DNA from: Candidatus Poribacteria bacterium
GTDB taxonomy: Bacteria > Poribacteria > WGA-4E > PCPOR2b
DNA: 38,435 nucleotides
Direction of reading: 5' to 3'
Assembly (NCBI GenBank): GCA_022822785.1
Contig: JAJEAL010000072.1
Coordinates: 1 to 38,435 of the forward strand
Shown in pieces: positions 24,994 to 33,617 of this stretch (the stretch's first letter is position 1; each line of letters starts with the position of its first letter). The notes beneath the pieces are model-generated. The model was not told the origin of the DNA. It ran no database searches and saw nothing but the letters and a program-made list of their open reading frames with translations. A program made the translations under genes and the position numbers.

Positions 24994-25389
24994 ATGCCAG
25001 AGCGAGTTGAACTGAATCCACCTTGGCCCTGGGCGAGCCAATTCCGAATTGCACAAGGGGTACGGGTGGGAGACACCGTGTACGTATCAGGACAGGTCGC
25101 CTTCGATCCACAAGGCAATTTAGTGGGTGGGGACGACATGGAGGCGCAGTCGCGTCAAGTTTTTATCAATATTCAAGCGGTCCTCGCTGAAGCCGGTGCA
25201 ACTATGGAAGACGTAGTGAAAATTACAGCCTTCCTTACCGATATGAGCCGGTACGCGGAATACGCGACTGCCCGTACCGAGGCGTTCCCCAATAATATAC
25301 CGGCTAGTGCCACGGTCGCTACACCTACGTTAGTCAACAGTGATCTGCTTGTTGAGGTCGAGGCAATCGCCGAAATCGGGTGTGGGTAG
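24994..25389 (+). CDS. RidA (YjgF/UK114) family protein lacking the deaminase arginine
   Basis: RidA proteins are small trimers, many of which hydrolyse reactive enamines and imines. This 131-residue protein shows FRIAQGVRVGDTVYVSGQVA, FINIQAVLAEAGATMEDVVK, MSRYAEYATARTEAF and LVEVEAIAEIG. In true RidA a conserved Arg sits in the PARS motif; here the segment reads IPASATVATPTL, with Ser in place of Arg. That places it with the Rid subfamilies whose activity is unknown. GTAGGAGA lies well spaced before the ATG. It stands alone, 122 bp before the DUF6785-type gene. Confidence 0.9.
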   Translation: MPERVELNPPWPWASQFRIAQGVRVGDTVYVSGQVAFDPQGNLVGGDDMEAQSRQVFINIQAVLAEAGATMEDVVKITAFLTDMSRYAEYATARTEAFPNNIPASATVATPTLVNSDLLVEVEAIAEIGCG

Positions 25390-25511
25390 GGAATATAGTC
25401 GTAAACCGCGCTTAAAGTTTCCACAATGGAATTGTTGCATCACTAAAATCAGAGTGGTATAGCGTATCTTCAAGGCAAAAGCGGTGATTTATTTAACCCC
25501 ATTTTTTGACA

Positions 25512-27467
25512 ATGCAAAGCGATAGCCCAATAAACGATACGTCGAATACCTTCCAGAGTGGCTTAACGCTTAGGTCTTGTCTAATCGCGCTGTTGCTTAT
25601 GCCAATCACTGCGTATTGGCTGATCGAGCTGGAAGTTGTTCGCTATACGTTCCCAACCATTATCCATCCGTTTTCAAATGTTATTTTTGTCATTTTTTGG
25701 CTCCTGCTGATCCGGTATATACTAGTTAAAATTTCTCCAACGCTTGGGCTCTCGCAGCAAGAGCTCCTGACCATCTATGTCATGCTAGGTTTCGTATCCT
25801 GTCTCTGTTCGTATGACATGATGGAAATCTTGGTCCCAATTTTGGGGCACCCGTTTCGGTTCGCCACCCCCGAAAATGGTTGGCGAGAACTGCTTTTCAA
25901 GCACCTTCCCGAATGGCTTACCGTCCGGGACGAAAAAGCCCTAACACCATTCTATAAAGGAGGCTCAACGCTTTACGAAGAGGGTTATTTTAAGGCATGG
26001 CTCATCCCCGGCGTTGCTTGGATTTCATTCCTATTTGCTCTGATGATTGTGATGTTAGGGCTCACTACCTTATTGCGGAGACAGTGGACGGAACACGAAC
26101 GGTTGACGTATCCGTTGATCCAACTCCCGCTGGAGATGACCAATCCCCAAACTAGCTTCTTCAAAAACAGATTGATGTGGCTTGGTTTCGGCATCGCTGC
26201 TTTAATCAGTATCGAAAATTTGCTCAATTCAATCTATCCCGCTTTCCCGTACATACCTGTCAAGCGTCAGAACATCCATCAGTATTTCACCGAGCGTCCT
26301 TGGAACGCCATGGGAAGCACAAGAATCTCATTCTATCCTTTTGTCATCGGTATCAGCTTCCTCATGCCCCTTGATCTCCTGCTTTCATGCTGGGTATTCT
26401 ACTGGGTGTACAAAGTCGAGTTGATGGTTGGAAACATTATGGGTTGGCAGGGGCTGCCACGCTTTCCATATATCGCTGAACAGAGTTTTGGTGTGTATAT
26501 TGGGTTGTTCATTGTTGCATTGTGGACAGGAAGAGCATATTTTACTAGGTTGGGACGCCATCTGTTTACTGGTGCGACATCTGCGGCGCACCTAGATGAC
26601 TCTCATGAACCGCTACCGTATCGTTTGGCATTTGCGTGCGTGGTATTTGGGACGATCTTCTTAACAGTTTTTTCCTACAAGGCAGGGATGCCGCTATGGG
26701 TCATTCCACTTTTCTTTGGGATTTATTTTTTATTGGGGACAATGATTGCGCGGCTGCGTGCAGAAATGGGATTTTTGTGCCACGATTTTCAAAACGGCGT
26801 CGATCCGCACCATATGATTATCGACGCGTTTGGGACGCGCCGGTTAGGTGCCGGTGCTCTCACTGTATTTACGTTGTACATGCACTTCACTTTTGCAAAC
26901 CGAACCAACCTAATGCCGCAGCAGCTGGAAGCGTTCAAGATTTCCGAACGGCGGAATATTAATCCTCGCCACATCGCCGTCGCTATTGTAATCGCAACAT
27001 TCATTGGGGCAATCGCAACATACTGGCTCTTGTTGGATAACTATTATCGACACGGTGCCGAGTCGGGGTACTACATGGGACCGACCACGCAACGGGGTTG
27101 GGTCTATCACCGCCTCGAAAGCTGGCTGAACTCCCCTCAAGAGCGGGATGAGCCTGCGCTTGCCTTCATGGGCGGTGGACTTGGGGTAGCGGTGGTATTA
27201 ATGTTTCTAAGGGGACGCTTCCTCTGGTGGTCGCTTCATCCCCTCGGTTATGCGATGGCGGATAGCTGGGGGATGTACAATTTATGGAGTTGCTTATTTG
27301 TTGCTTGGGCGTGCAAGGCAATCGTGCTCCGCTACGGAGGTCTCAACGGGTATCGTCGCGCCATTCCCTGCTTTTTGGGCCTGGCACTGGGGGATTATCT
27401 GTTGAGCAATATCTGGGGAATTTTGAGCATTCTGACCAATACACCCTTATATCAGTTTTTCCCCTAG
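25512..27467 (+). CDS. DUF6785/DUF6784-type polytopic membrane protein (copy 2)
   Basis: This 651-residue integral membrane protein is the full-length paralogue of the one at 2591-4531. The two align from FQSGLTLRS at the N-terminus to TPLYQFFP at the C-terminus with few gaps. Hydrophobic segments alternate with conserved polar loops (CLCSYDMMEILVPILGHP, EHERLTYPLIQLPLEM, MIARLRAEMGFLCHDF, RYGGLNGYRRAIPCFLGLAL). Transport is a reasonable guess; the substrate is unknown. It is followed on the same strand by a TIM-barrel epimerase and a sulfatase-fold enzyme, suggesting a small catabolic operon. ATG 25512 is chosen over TTG 25506; no strong ribosome site is visible. Confidence 0.75.
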   Translation: MQSDSPINDTSNTFQSGLTLRSCLIALLLMPITAYWLIELEVVRYTFPTIIHPFSNVIFVIFWLLLIRYILVKISPTLGLSQQELLTIYVMLGFVSCLCSYDMMEILVPILGHPFRFATPENGWRELLFKHLPEWLTVRDEKALTPFYKGGSTLYEEGYFKAWLIPGVAWISFLFALMIVMLGLTTLLRRQWTEHERLTYPLIQLPLEMTNPQTSFFKNRLMWLGFGIAALISIENLLNSIYPAFPYIPVKRQNIHQYFTERPWNAMGSTRISFYPFVIGISFLMPLDLLLSCWVFYWVYKVELMVGNIMGWQGLPRFPYIAEQSFGVYIGLFIVALWTGRAYFTRLGRHLFTGATSAAHLDDSHEPLPYRLAFACVVFGTIFLTVFSYKAGMPLWVIPLFFGIYFLLGTMIARLRAEMGFLCHDFQNGVDPHHMIIDAFGTRRLGAGALTVFTLYMHFTFANRTNLMPQQLEAFKISERRNINPRHIAVAIVIATFIGAIATYWLLLDNYYRHGAESGYYMGPTTQRGWVYHRLESWLNSPQERDEPALAFMGGGLGVAVVLMFLRGRFLWWSLHPLGYAMADSWGMYNLWSCLFVAWACKAIVLRYGGLNGYRRAIPCFLGLALGDYLLSNIWGILSILTNTPLYQFFP

Positions 27468-27512
27468 TTCATCTATCCTTCTCTCACCTCCCACAAAAAC
27501 GAAAGTTTGACT

Positions 27513-28334
27513 ATGAAACTCAGTTGTATACCTGTTTCATTCTACGAAGATATTTTTAGCGGCAAAAAATCAGTTATTGATTGGATCCATTTCGCTGCTG
27601 GTCTAGGACTGGAGGGGGTTGACTTCAGCGTAAAATTCTTTCCAACCAGAGACAAAGATACCCTTAACAGCATTACCGAGGAAGGACAAAAGATTGGCAT
27701 TGAGTTTTGTGCATTGGCGTGTTATCCTGATTTTACCCATCCCGACGTCGATCAGCGTGCACAGGAGATAGCACAGATGAAAGCAGATGTGCAACTGACA
27801 GCGGCACTTGGTGCCAAATATGCGCGGGTAACTGCTGGACAGAATCACCCCGGCACCGACCGGGCACAGGGAATTGGTTGGGCAGTTGATGGGCTTCGCC
27901 AAGTCCTTGATGAGGCAGATAGGTTGGGAGTGACCTTAGTCTACGAAAATCATACCAAGGGTGCGCCCTGGCAATATTGGGACTTCTCGCAGCCGTGCGA
28001 GATTTTCTTAGAAATCTTAAACAGCCTTGAAGATACTTCTCTCAAGGTCTGTTTTGACACCGCAAATCCTCTAGTTCTCCGCGAAGATCCGGTAGCCTTA
28101 TTGGAAGCCGTAATAGATAGGGTAGAGGTCGTTCATGTGTTTGACATACGCACCCCGGGCGAATTTGAGACAGTCCTTGTTGGCACAGGGGCGTCCCCTA
28201 TCAAGCCAATTTTCTCCATCTTGAAGCACAACGGTTTTGACGGTTGGGTGAGTATTGAGGAGGCGAGCCGTACAGGAGACGCCGGATTTGAAAAAGCTGT
28301 TCCTTTCGTCCGTCGTGCATGGAAGGAGGCTTAA
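27513..28334 (+). CDS. Sugar phosphate isomerase/epimerase-like TIM barrel
   Basis: The 273-residue protein is a xylose-isomerase-like TIM barrel. Active-site-like strands are LGAKYARVTAGQN, VTLVYENHTKGAPW (Glu, Asn, His), LKVCFDTANPLV (Asp), VEVVHVFDIR (His) and GWVSIEEAS (Glu), the usual metal-binding set. Relatives include IolE/IolI, hydroxypyruvate isomerase and ketose 3-epimerases. It starts 45 bp after the DUF6785-type gene and is followed 10 bp later by the sulfatase-fold gene, so the three are probably co-transcribed. The substrate is probably a sugar or sugar acid made available by its neighbours. Confidence 0.85.
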   Translation: MKLSCIPVSFYEDIFSGKKSVIDWIHFAAGLGLEGVDFSVKFFPTRDKDTLNSITEEGQKIGIEFCALACYPDFTHPDVDQRAQEIAQMKADVQLTAALGAKYARVTAGQNHPGTDRAQGIGWAVDGLRQVLDEADRLGVTLVYENHTKGAPWQYWDFSQPCEIFLEILNSLEDTSLKVCFDTANPLVLREDPVALLEAVIDRVEVVHVFDIRTPGEFETVLVGTGASPIKPIFSILKHNGFDGWVSIEEASRTGDAGFEKAVPFVRRAWKEA

Positions 28335-28344
28335 CTACCATATC

Positions 28345-29784
28345 ATGAACGTTATTTGTATCTGCTTAGACACATTTCGATCTGACATTATCGGACCGGG
28401 CAAAAAATATAGTCACACGCAAACACCCAACCTAGACATGTTTGCAGCAGAAAGTATCCAGTTTACACGGGCATTTGGGGAAGGTCAACCTACGCTTCAG
28501 ATACGTCGTGGACTGTTTACTGGTATGAGGAGCTTCCCGTGGCGATACAACTTTGACCGGCGGGGACACTGGCATCATGCATCCGGTTGGCATAAAATTC
28601 CTCCGGAACAAGATACAATCGCTGAAGTCCTGCTGGAGCGAGGCTATCTGACAGCCCTAATCGCTGATACATATCACATGTTCAAACCCACAATGAACTT
28701 CTCACGTGGGTTTGCCCATTTGGATTTTGTTAGGGGCCAGGAATCGGATAACTGGCGCAGCGGCGATCCACGGCTAGTTGAAGAACAACTGAGGCGGCAT
28801 GTCAGGGAACCGATTAACTGGCACCGGCACGCGGGGCTCGTCAATTACCTACTCAATCAGCGGGGTAGACGTTCTGAAGATGACTACAGTTGTGCGCGTG
28901 TGTTCCGAGCTGCTTCTGAGTGGCTTGACGACAACCATACGGTGGGACCTTTTTTCCTATGGATAGACAGCTTCGATCCCCATGAACCGTGGGATCCACC
29001 ACCCAGCTATGCGGACGAATATCTCCCCGGCTATTCGGGTAAGGACTTTATTACCCCCGGCGCAGCGTATGAAACGGGTAATCCAACAGAGGACGAGCTC
29101 CGTCGAGTTGAAGCACTCTATCTCGGTGAAGTTACCTTTGTTGATAAGTGTATTGGGCGGCTGCTCTCTAAAATAGAGGAGCTAAATTTACGTGATGACA
29201 CAATCGTGGTAATTCTTTCGGACCACGGGACCCAACTTCGCGATCAAGGACGTTTTGGAAAAAGTCCCGAACAGCTGCATCCATTTAACACTCAGTTGAA
29301 TCTGTTGATTCGTCATCCAGAGCGACAGCAAGGTAAGGAGGTTGATGCGTTTGTTCAAAACCATGACCTGATGCCAACCTTGCTCCATCAGCTTGGGATT
29401 CCGTGCGATTGGACGGATGGGAAGGATTTCTGGCAACTGGTGACCGGCGAGCAGGCATCTATTCGCGATCGGATTATCATCGGTTGGGCAGGTTTTGCAA
29501 CCGGCAACGCACGTGGTCGTGTCAGCGTGAGGGATGAACGGTGGAATTTTTGCACTGCTGTCGGTTACGATGACCCAGATGGCGATGAGTTATTCGACTT
29601 GACTGATGACCTCGCAGAACTCCACAATGTAGCCGGCAATCATCCGGAAATAGTCAAAACTTGCCGGACGGAGGTAGAGGGGTTGCTACGACAACCTCTG
29701 CCCGGCCGCATGATTGAGGTATGTGATGCAGCAACGGCACCGATGACACAATGGTTGCAGCGTAAGCTGCAGCAGTTTAAATGA
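28345..29784 (+). CDS. Sulfatase-fold hydrolase with Thr at the formylglycine position
   Basis: The 479-residue protein has the alkaline phosphatase/sulfatase fold: ICICLDTFRSD (metal Asp9), DSFDPHEPWDPPPSY, VVILSDHGTQLRDQGRFGKS (metal Asp-His). The sulfatase signature CxPSRxxxLTG is replaced by TLQIRRGLFTG, so T50 sits where Cys is converted to formylglycine, while R54 is kept. Thr is the nucleophile in related phosphodiesterases and phosphomutases, so a phosphoester substrate is more likely than a sulfate ester. No signal peptide is visible, so it is probably cytoplasmic. GGAAGGAGG ends about 15 nt before the ATG. It follows the epimerase by 10 bp. Confidence 0.85.
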   Translation: MNVICICLDTFRSDIIGPGKKYSHTQTPNLDMFAAESIQFTRAFGEGQPTLQIRRGLFTGMRSFPWRYNFDRRGHWHHASGWHKIPPEQDTIAEVLLERGYLTALIADTYHMFKPTMNFSRGFAHLDFVRGQESDNWRSGDPRLVEEQLRRHVREPINWHRHAGLVNYLLNQRGRRSEDDYSCARVFRAASEWLDDNHTVGPFFLWIDSFDPHEPWDPPPSYADEYLPGYSGKDFITPGAAYETGNPTEDELRRVEALYLGEVTFVDKCIGRLLSKIEELNLRDDTIVVILSDHGTQLRDQGRFGKSPEQLHPFNTQLNLLIRHPERQQGKEVDAFVQNHDLMPTLLHQLGIPCDWTDGKDFWQLVTGEQASIRDRIIIGWAGFATGNARGRVSVRDERWNFCTAVGYDDPDGDELFDLTDDLAELHNVAGNHPEIVKTCRTEVEGLLRQPLPGRMIEVCDAATAPMTQWLQRKLQQFK

Positions 29785-29804
29785 TAACTCATCAGACCTG
29801 AACG

Positions 29805-31226
29805 ATGGCTAAAACACTCCAATCAAGTCTCCTCACAGAATCAAATATGGCGTTGTTTGTTGACTACTACGAGCTCACGATGGGTAAGGCAGATTTTGAC
29901 AGTGGGAACAACGCAATTGGCACTGAGAACTACTTTGTCCGTTTTATCCCGCAGGGCGAGTATCTGATTGCAGCAGGATTGGAACAGGTTATCCACTATA
30001 TCTTGAACCTACGTTTTACCGATGCAGATCTTAAATGGTTGAAGGAGAGTAAGACGACGCCGGATATGAGTGATGATTTCCTTGATTATCTACGTCACTT
30101 CAAATTCGATGGTGACGTGTATGCGGTACCCGAAGGGACCCCCGTCTTTGCAAACGAACCATTAATCAATGTGACAGGCAGATCCATTGATATTCAGATC
30201 TTCGAGACCTACCTACTCAACGTGATGAATTTCCAAACATTAATCGCCACGAAAACAGCGCGAATCGTTCATGCAGCGGGCGGGCGAACCTGCTTTGATT
30301 TCGGAGCGCGGCGGGCACATGGACGCGATGCCGGTATTTTAGCTGCGCGGGCATCATTCATCGGAGGGGCTGCCGGCACCTCCCTTGTTGTTGCTGGACA
30401 GTACTTCAACATCCCTTACGTTGGAACAGTTGCGCACAAGTTCATCATGGATCGTCCGTCTGAACTTGCGGCGTTTCGAGACTATGCCAATTCATTCCCC
30501 CATAACACCCTCCTGTTGATTGATACTTACGATACTATTGAGGGGGCAAAAAACGCTTGCATCGTGGGCAAAGAGATGAAGGCGAGAGGCGAACAGCTGA
30601 GAGGTGTTCGGCTTGACAGTGGCGATCTACTCGCATTGAGCAAGGCAGTGCGAGAAATCTTCGATGAGGTAGGGTTGACTGACGTGCAAATCTTTGCTAG
30701 TAATGACCTTGATGAATTTCAGATTAATCAACTGCTAGCCGCGGGTGCCCCAATTGATGGATTTGGTGTCGGCACCCGTTTGGTGACGGGAGCGAATTTC
30801 AACCCGCTGACCGGTGAAGGGGGGGCATCAGCGTTGCCCGGCGTTTATAAGCATGTAGAGCGGATCGAGGGTGACAAGGTGACTGTCACCATGAAGGTAA
30901 GTGAGGATGCCGGCAAATCGACCTTGCCTAGCAAAAAACAGCTCTATCGTCAATACGATGCCCACGGACACTATGTTAAGGATGTGGTCAGCCTCTGGGA
31001 TGAAGATATAGAAAATAGTGAGCCGCTGCTTGTCCCGGTAGTTGACAAGGGTGAGTTAGTTTATTCGTTCCCTGACTTGGCTGCGATGCAGGAAAAAACC
31101 AAGACTGAGTTGGCGAGGCTACCTGCACCGTGTAAAAGATTGACAGATGCGGAAGAATATCCTGTCGTTTTGAGTCGAGGGTTGGAGAATTTATTGGAGC
31201 AATTGAAGCAAAATAGGCAACATTGA
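29805..31226 (+). CDS. pncB: Nicotinate phosphoribosyltransferase
   Basis: This enzyme makes nicotinate mononucleotide from nicotinate and PRPP in NAD salvage. The 473-residue protein shows the family opening LLTESNMALFVDYYELTMGK, the loop FDFGARRAHGRDAG with the catalytic His, MDRPSELAAFRDYANSFP, LLLIDTYDTIEGAKNA, VRLDSGDLLALSKAVR and GFGVGTRLVTG. The gene lies 20 bp after the sulfatase-fold gene on the same strand and may share its transcript. Several in-frame starts exist near the N-terminus (ATG 29805 or 29847); 29805 is taken without a strong ribosome site. Confidence 0.94.
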   Translation: MAKTLQSSLLTESNMALFVDYYELTMGKADFDSGNNAIGTENYFVRFIPQGEYLIAAGLEQVIHYILNLRFTDADLKWLKESKTTPDMSDDFLDYLRHFKFDGDVYAVPEGTPVFANEPLINVTGRSIDIQIFETYLLNVMNFQTLIATKTARIVHAAGGRTCFDFGARRAHGRDAGILAARASFIGGAAGTSLVVAGQYFNIPYVGTVAHKFIMDRPSELAAFRDYANSFPHNTLLLIDTYDTIEGAKNACIVGKEMKARGEQLRGVRLDSGDLLALSKAVREIFDEVGLTDVQIFASNDLDEFQINQLLAAGAPIDGFGVGTRLVTGANFNPLTGEGGASALPGVYKHVERIEGDKVTVTMKVSEDAGKSTLPSKKQLYRQYDAHGHYVKDVVSLWDEDIENSEPLLVPVVDKGELVYSFPDLAAMQEKTKTELARLPAPCKRLTDAEEYPVVLSRGLENLLEQLKQNRQH

Positions 31227-31446
31227 TATACTTTTCAACGGATAATATGTAAAAAACTATCATTCTTTGCGTAACTCCCCGGCCACGGGGATTCGCGCTT
31301 TGCCAAACTCGCTGCGTGAGTTCGTGGACGGCCAACCGATATATGAGATGAAAAATAGAAATATCATAACTTATCTCAGTATATCTCCAGAATAGGCGGA
31401 GATATATCACCCATTAACACTCAAACTTGGTTGGGTATCCAGAAAT
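31227..31446. other. Intergenic stretch with only a weak hairpin
   Basis: Apart from a short CCCCGGCCACGGGG hairpin near 31277-31290, I see no gene or clear signal in these 220 bases. Confidence 0.4.
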
Positions 31447-32007
31447 ATGAACGGTAAACCCAAGTGCATTATCATCACAGGCCGCCCGGGGTCCGGGAAA
31501 ACGAGTCTATCCAAGAAACTCGCTGAACGACTGTGGATGCCGGTTATCAGTCGAGACGAGATTAAGGAGGGCTACGTCAACACCTATGGTGTCAAACACG
31601 ATCAGCTTCCACCGGACACCAATGGTGTGGTCACCAATTTCTTCTTCTCGATAGTGAATCAGTACCTCGCCGGTAAGATCTCTGTTGTCATAGAGGCGGC
31701 CTTTCAGCACAAGGTCTGGGAACCAAGGATTCCCCAAATCCTTGAATTGGGGAATCCTTTCATTGTTGTATGCTCCGTTGACGGGATGGTGGCAGCAAAG
31801 CGTCATCTCCAGCGCGGCCTGGATGATCCAAGACGGGAGTTTTTCCACGGCGATAAGCGCGTTAGCATCTACAGGAAAACTGGTATAATGTCGCCTCCTG
31901 GCAACTATATGGTGCCGGATTTTAACGTGCCCACAGTTCATGTCTCAACAGAAGGGCAATACTCACCCAGTATAGATGAGATTGTGACTCTTGTTTTGCA
32001 AATATGA
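31447..32007 (+). CDS. P-loop ATPase/kinase-like protein (AAA_33 type)
   Basis: The 186-residue protein begins with a strand and Walker A loop, IIITGRPGSGKTSLSKKLAE (residues 8-27), followed by PVISRDEIKEGY, a layout seen in small-molecule kinases such as chloramphenicol or gluconate kinase-like AAA_33 proteins. VVIEAAFQHKVWEPR fits a second strand, and KRHLQRGLDDPRREFFH a lid with Arg residues. The substrate is unknown. The end of the gene overlaps the AlkB-like remnant by 17 bp, so the locus may have been rearranged here. No clear ribosome site is visible. Confidence 0.75.
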   Translation: MNGKPKCIIITGRPGSGKTSLSKKLAERLWMPVISRDEIKEGYVNTYGVKHDQLPPDTNGVVTNFFFSIVNQYLAGKISVVIEAAFQHKVWEPRIPQILELGNPFIVVCSVDGMVAAKRHLQRGLDDPRREFFHGDKRVSIYRKTGIMSPPGNYMVPDFNVPTVHVSTEGQYSPSIDEIVTLVLQI

Positions 32008-32233
32008 TTGTTTCTTTGAATTTGAGTTTAGGTTGGATAGTCGATTTCACAAACAAACTCGACAAAAAATATTTGTCTGGCTTGCGCCAAGGAGTATTAT
32101 TGTATTGAGAGATGAAGCTCGATATGAGTGGTTACACGGTATCGCTCCCAGAAAATCCGATACGTGGGCTGGTCAAACGTATGAAAGGCAGCGTAGAGTA
32201 TCGCTAACATTTAGGAAGGTGATGCTCGAATAA
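31991..32233 (+). pseudogene. C-terminal remnant of an AlkB-like 2OG-Fe(II) oxygenase
   Basis: The last ~50 codons read LAPRSIIVLRDEARYEWLHG, then IAPRKSDTW and QRRVSLTFR. This is the C-terminal half of an AlkB-family jelly roll: the EARYEWxHGI block holds the distal iron His, and RRxSLTFR the Arg that binds 2-oxoglutarate. The HxD half of the iron site and everything before it are missing, because the sequence upstream belongs to the P-loop gene. The first ~30 codons of the open frame have no recognisable content. It is best read as a gene fragment left by deletion or rearrangement. Confidence 0.75.
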
Positions 32234-32251
32234 TCGTCAAGGAGGTAACAG

Positions 32252-33577
32252 ATGCTCGAAAAACTGTTCCGCTTACAGGAGTCAGGGACAACTGTCAAGC
32301 GTGAAATTGTCGCAGGCTGCACGACGTTCATGACGCTTTCGTATATTATTTTCGTTCAACCAGCGGTGCTGTCGGCAGCGGGAATGGATGCTGGTGCAGT
32401 GATGGCAGCGACCTGTATCACAAGTGCCTTTGCAATGGTGCTGATGGCGTTGCTTGCGAACTATCCAATTGCCCTTGCGCCGGGAATGGGGCATAATTTC
32501 TACTTCGCCTTCACAGTTTGTCTTACACTCGGGATATCGTGGCAAAGTGCACTCGGTGCCGTTTTCATTGCAGGGGTATTGTTTATCCTGCTCTTCTTTG
32601 TCGGTCTGCGTGAAAAGGTGATGACTATCCTACCCGTTTCATTAAGGAATGCGATTCCGGCAGGGATTGGATTGCTCATCGCGCTGGTGGGTCTGGAATG
32701 GGCGGGACTTATCGTTGACCATCCAGCGACCTATGTCACCCTTGGCAATCTAAAATCGCCACCGGCACTGCTCTCGCTGTTTGGAGTGATAGTGATTGCT
32801 GTCCTGTTCGCCCTAAAAGTACGTGGCGCCATCCTAATCGGCATCCTTGCCTCCACCATTGTTGGTCTCATCACCGGCATGGTCAAATTTCAAGGTATTA
32901 TTGACGCACCGCCATCCATTGCCCCCACCTTCCTCAAACTCGAAATCCCGAATATCTTCGTGCGACCGGAGATGATTGCGGTAATCTTCATCTTCATATT
33001 CCTTGATCTGTTCGATACTGTTGGAACATTGGTCGGTGTTGGTGAACAGGGTGGCTTTATGGTAGATGGTAAGCTACCGAAAGCACGGCAGGCGCTGCTT
33101 TCCGATGCAGTTGCCACAAGCGCGGGCGCTCTACTCGGCACATCAACGGTGACTAGCTACATCGAGAGCGCGTCCGGGATTTCTGCCGGAGGACGCACCG
33201 GTTTAACCAACATCGTGACAGCAATTCTAATGCTACTCGCCTTATTCTTCAGTCCCCTGATTCAGATGGTGGGGGCCGGGTACCCTATCGGTGAAAATAC
33301 GTTTCTATATCCGATAGTTGCTCCAGCACTCATCATCGTTGGCAGCCTGATGCTCAAGAATGTGGTTGCTATCGATTGGGACGACATGACAGAGTCCATA
33401 CCTGCATTTCTCACCCTGTTGCTGATGCCTCTTACCATCAGCATCACGGAAGGGATTGCGTTTGGGTTTATCTCCTATGCCTTATTAAAACTAGTCGCCG
33501 GTCAAGGAAGACAGGTGCACTGGCTGATTTACCTGTTCGCAGTGCTTTTCGTAGCTCGATATATTTGGCTCATCTAA
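32252..33577 (+). CDS. NCS2-family purine permease (AzgA-like)
   Basis: The 441-residue inner-membrane protein matches the AzgA-like branch of NCS2, which imports adenine, guanine and hypoxanthine, usually with protons. Signatures include VKREIVAGCTTFMTLSYIIF, the loop IALAPGMGHNFYFAFTVCL, LRNAIPAGIGLLIALVGLEW, FLDLFDTVGTLVGVGEQGGF and TSTVTSYIESASGISAGGRT. Around a dozen hydrophobic segments are visible. AAGGAGG lies 8 nt before the ATG. With the nicotinate phosphoribosyltransferase upstream, it fits nucleobase salvage. The usual Asn in the APGMGxNAYFA loop is kept, but His replaces the residue before it. Confidence 0.93.
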   Translation: MLEKLFRLQESGTTVKREIVAGCTTFMTLSYIIFVQPAVLSAAGMDAGAVMAATCITSAFAMVLMALLANYPIALAPGMGHNFYFAFTVCLTLGISWQSALGAVFIAGVLFILLFFVGLREKVMTILPVSLRNAIPAGIGLLIALVGLEWAGLIVDHPATYVTLGNLKSPPALLSLFGVIVIAVLFALKVRGAILIGILASTIVGLITGMVKFQGIIDAPPSIAPTFLKLEIPNIFVRPEMIAVIFIFIFLDLFDTVGTLVGVGEQGGFMVDGKLPKARQALLSDAVATSAGALLGTSTVTSYIESASGISAGGRTGLTNIVTAILMLLALFFSPLIQMVGAGYPIGENTFLYPIVAPALIIVGSLMLKNVVAIDWDDMTESIPAFLTLLLMPLTISITEGIAFGFISYALLKLVAGQGRQVHWLIYLFAVLFVARYIWLI

Positions 33578-33617
33578 TCTGAAGCAAACAGACAGACTTC
33601 AACTACCTTCAACTATT

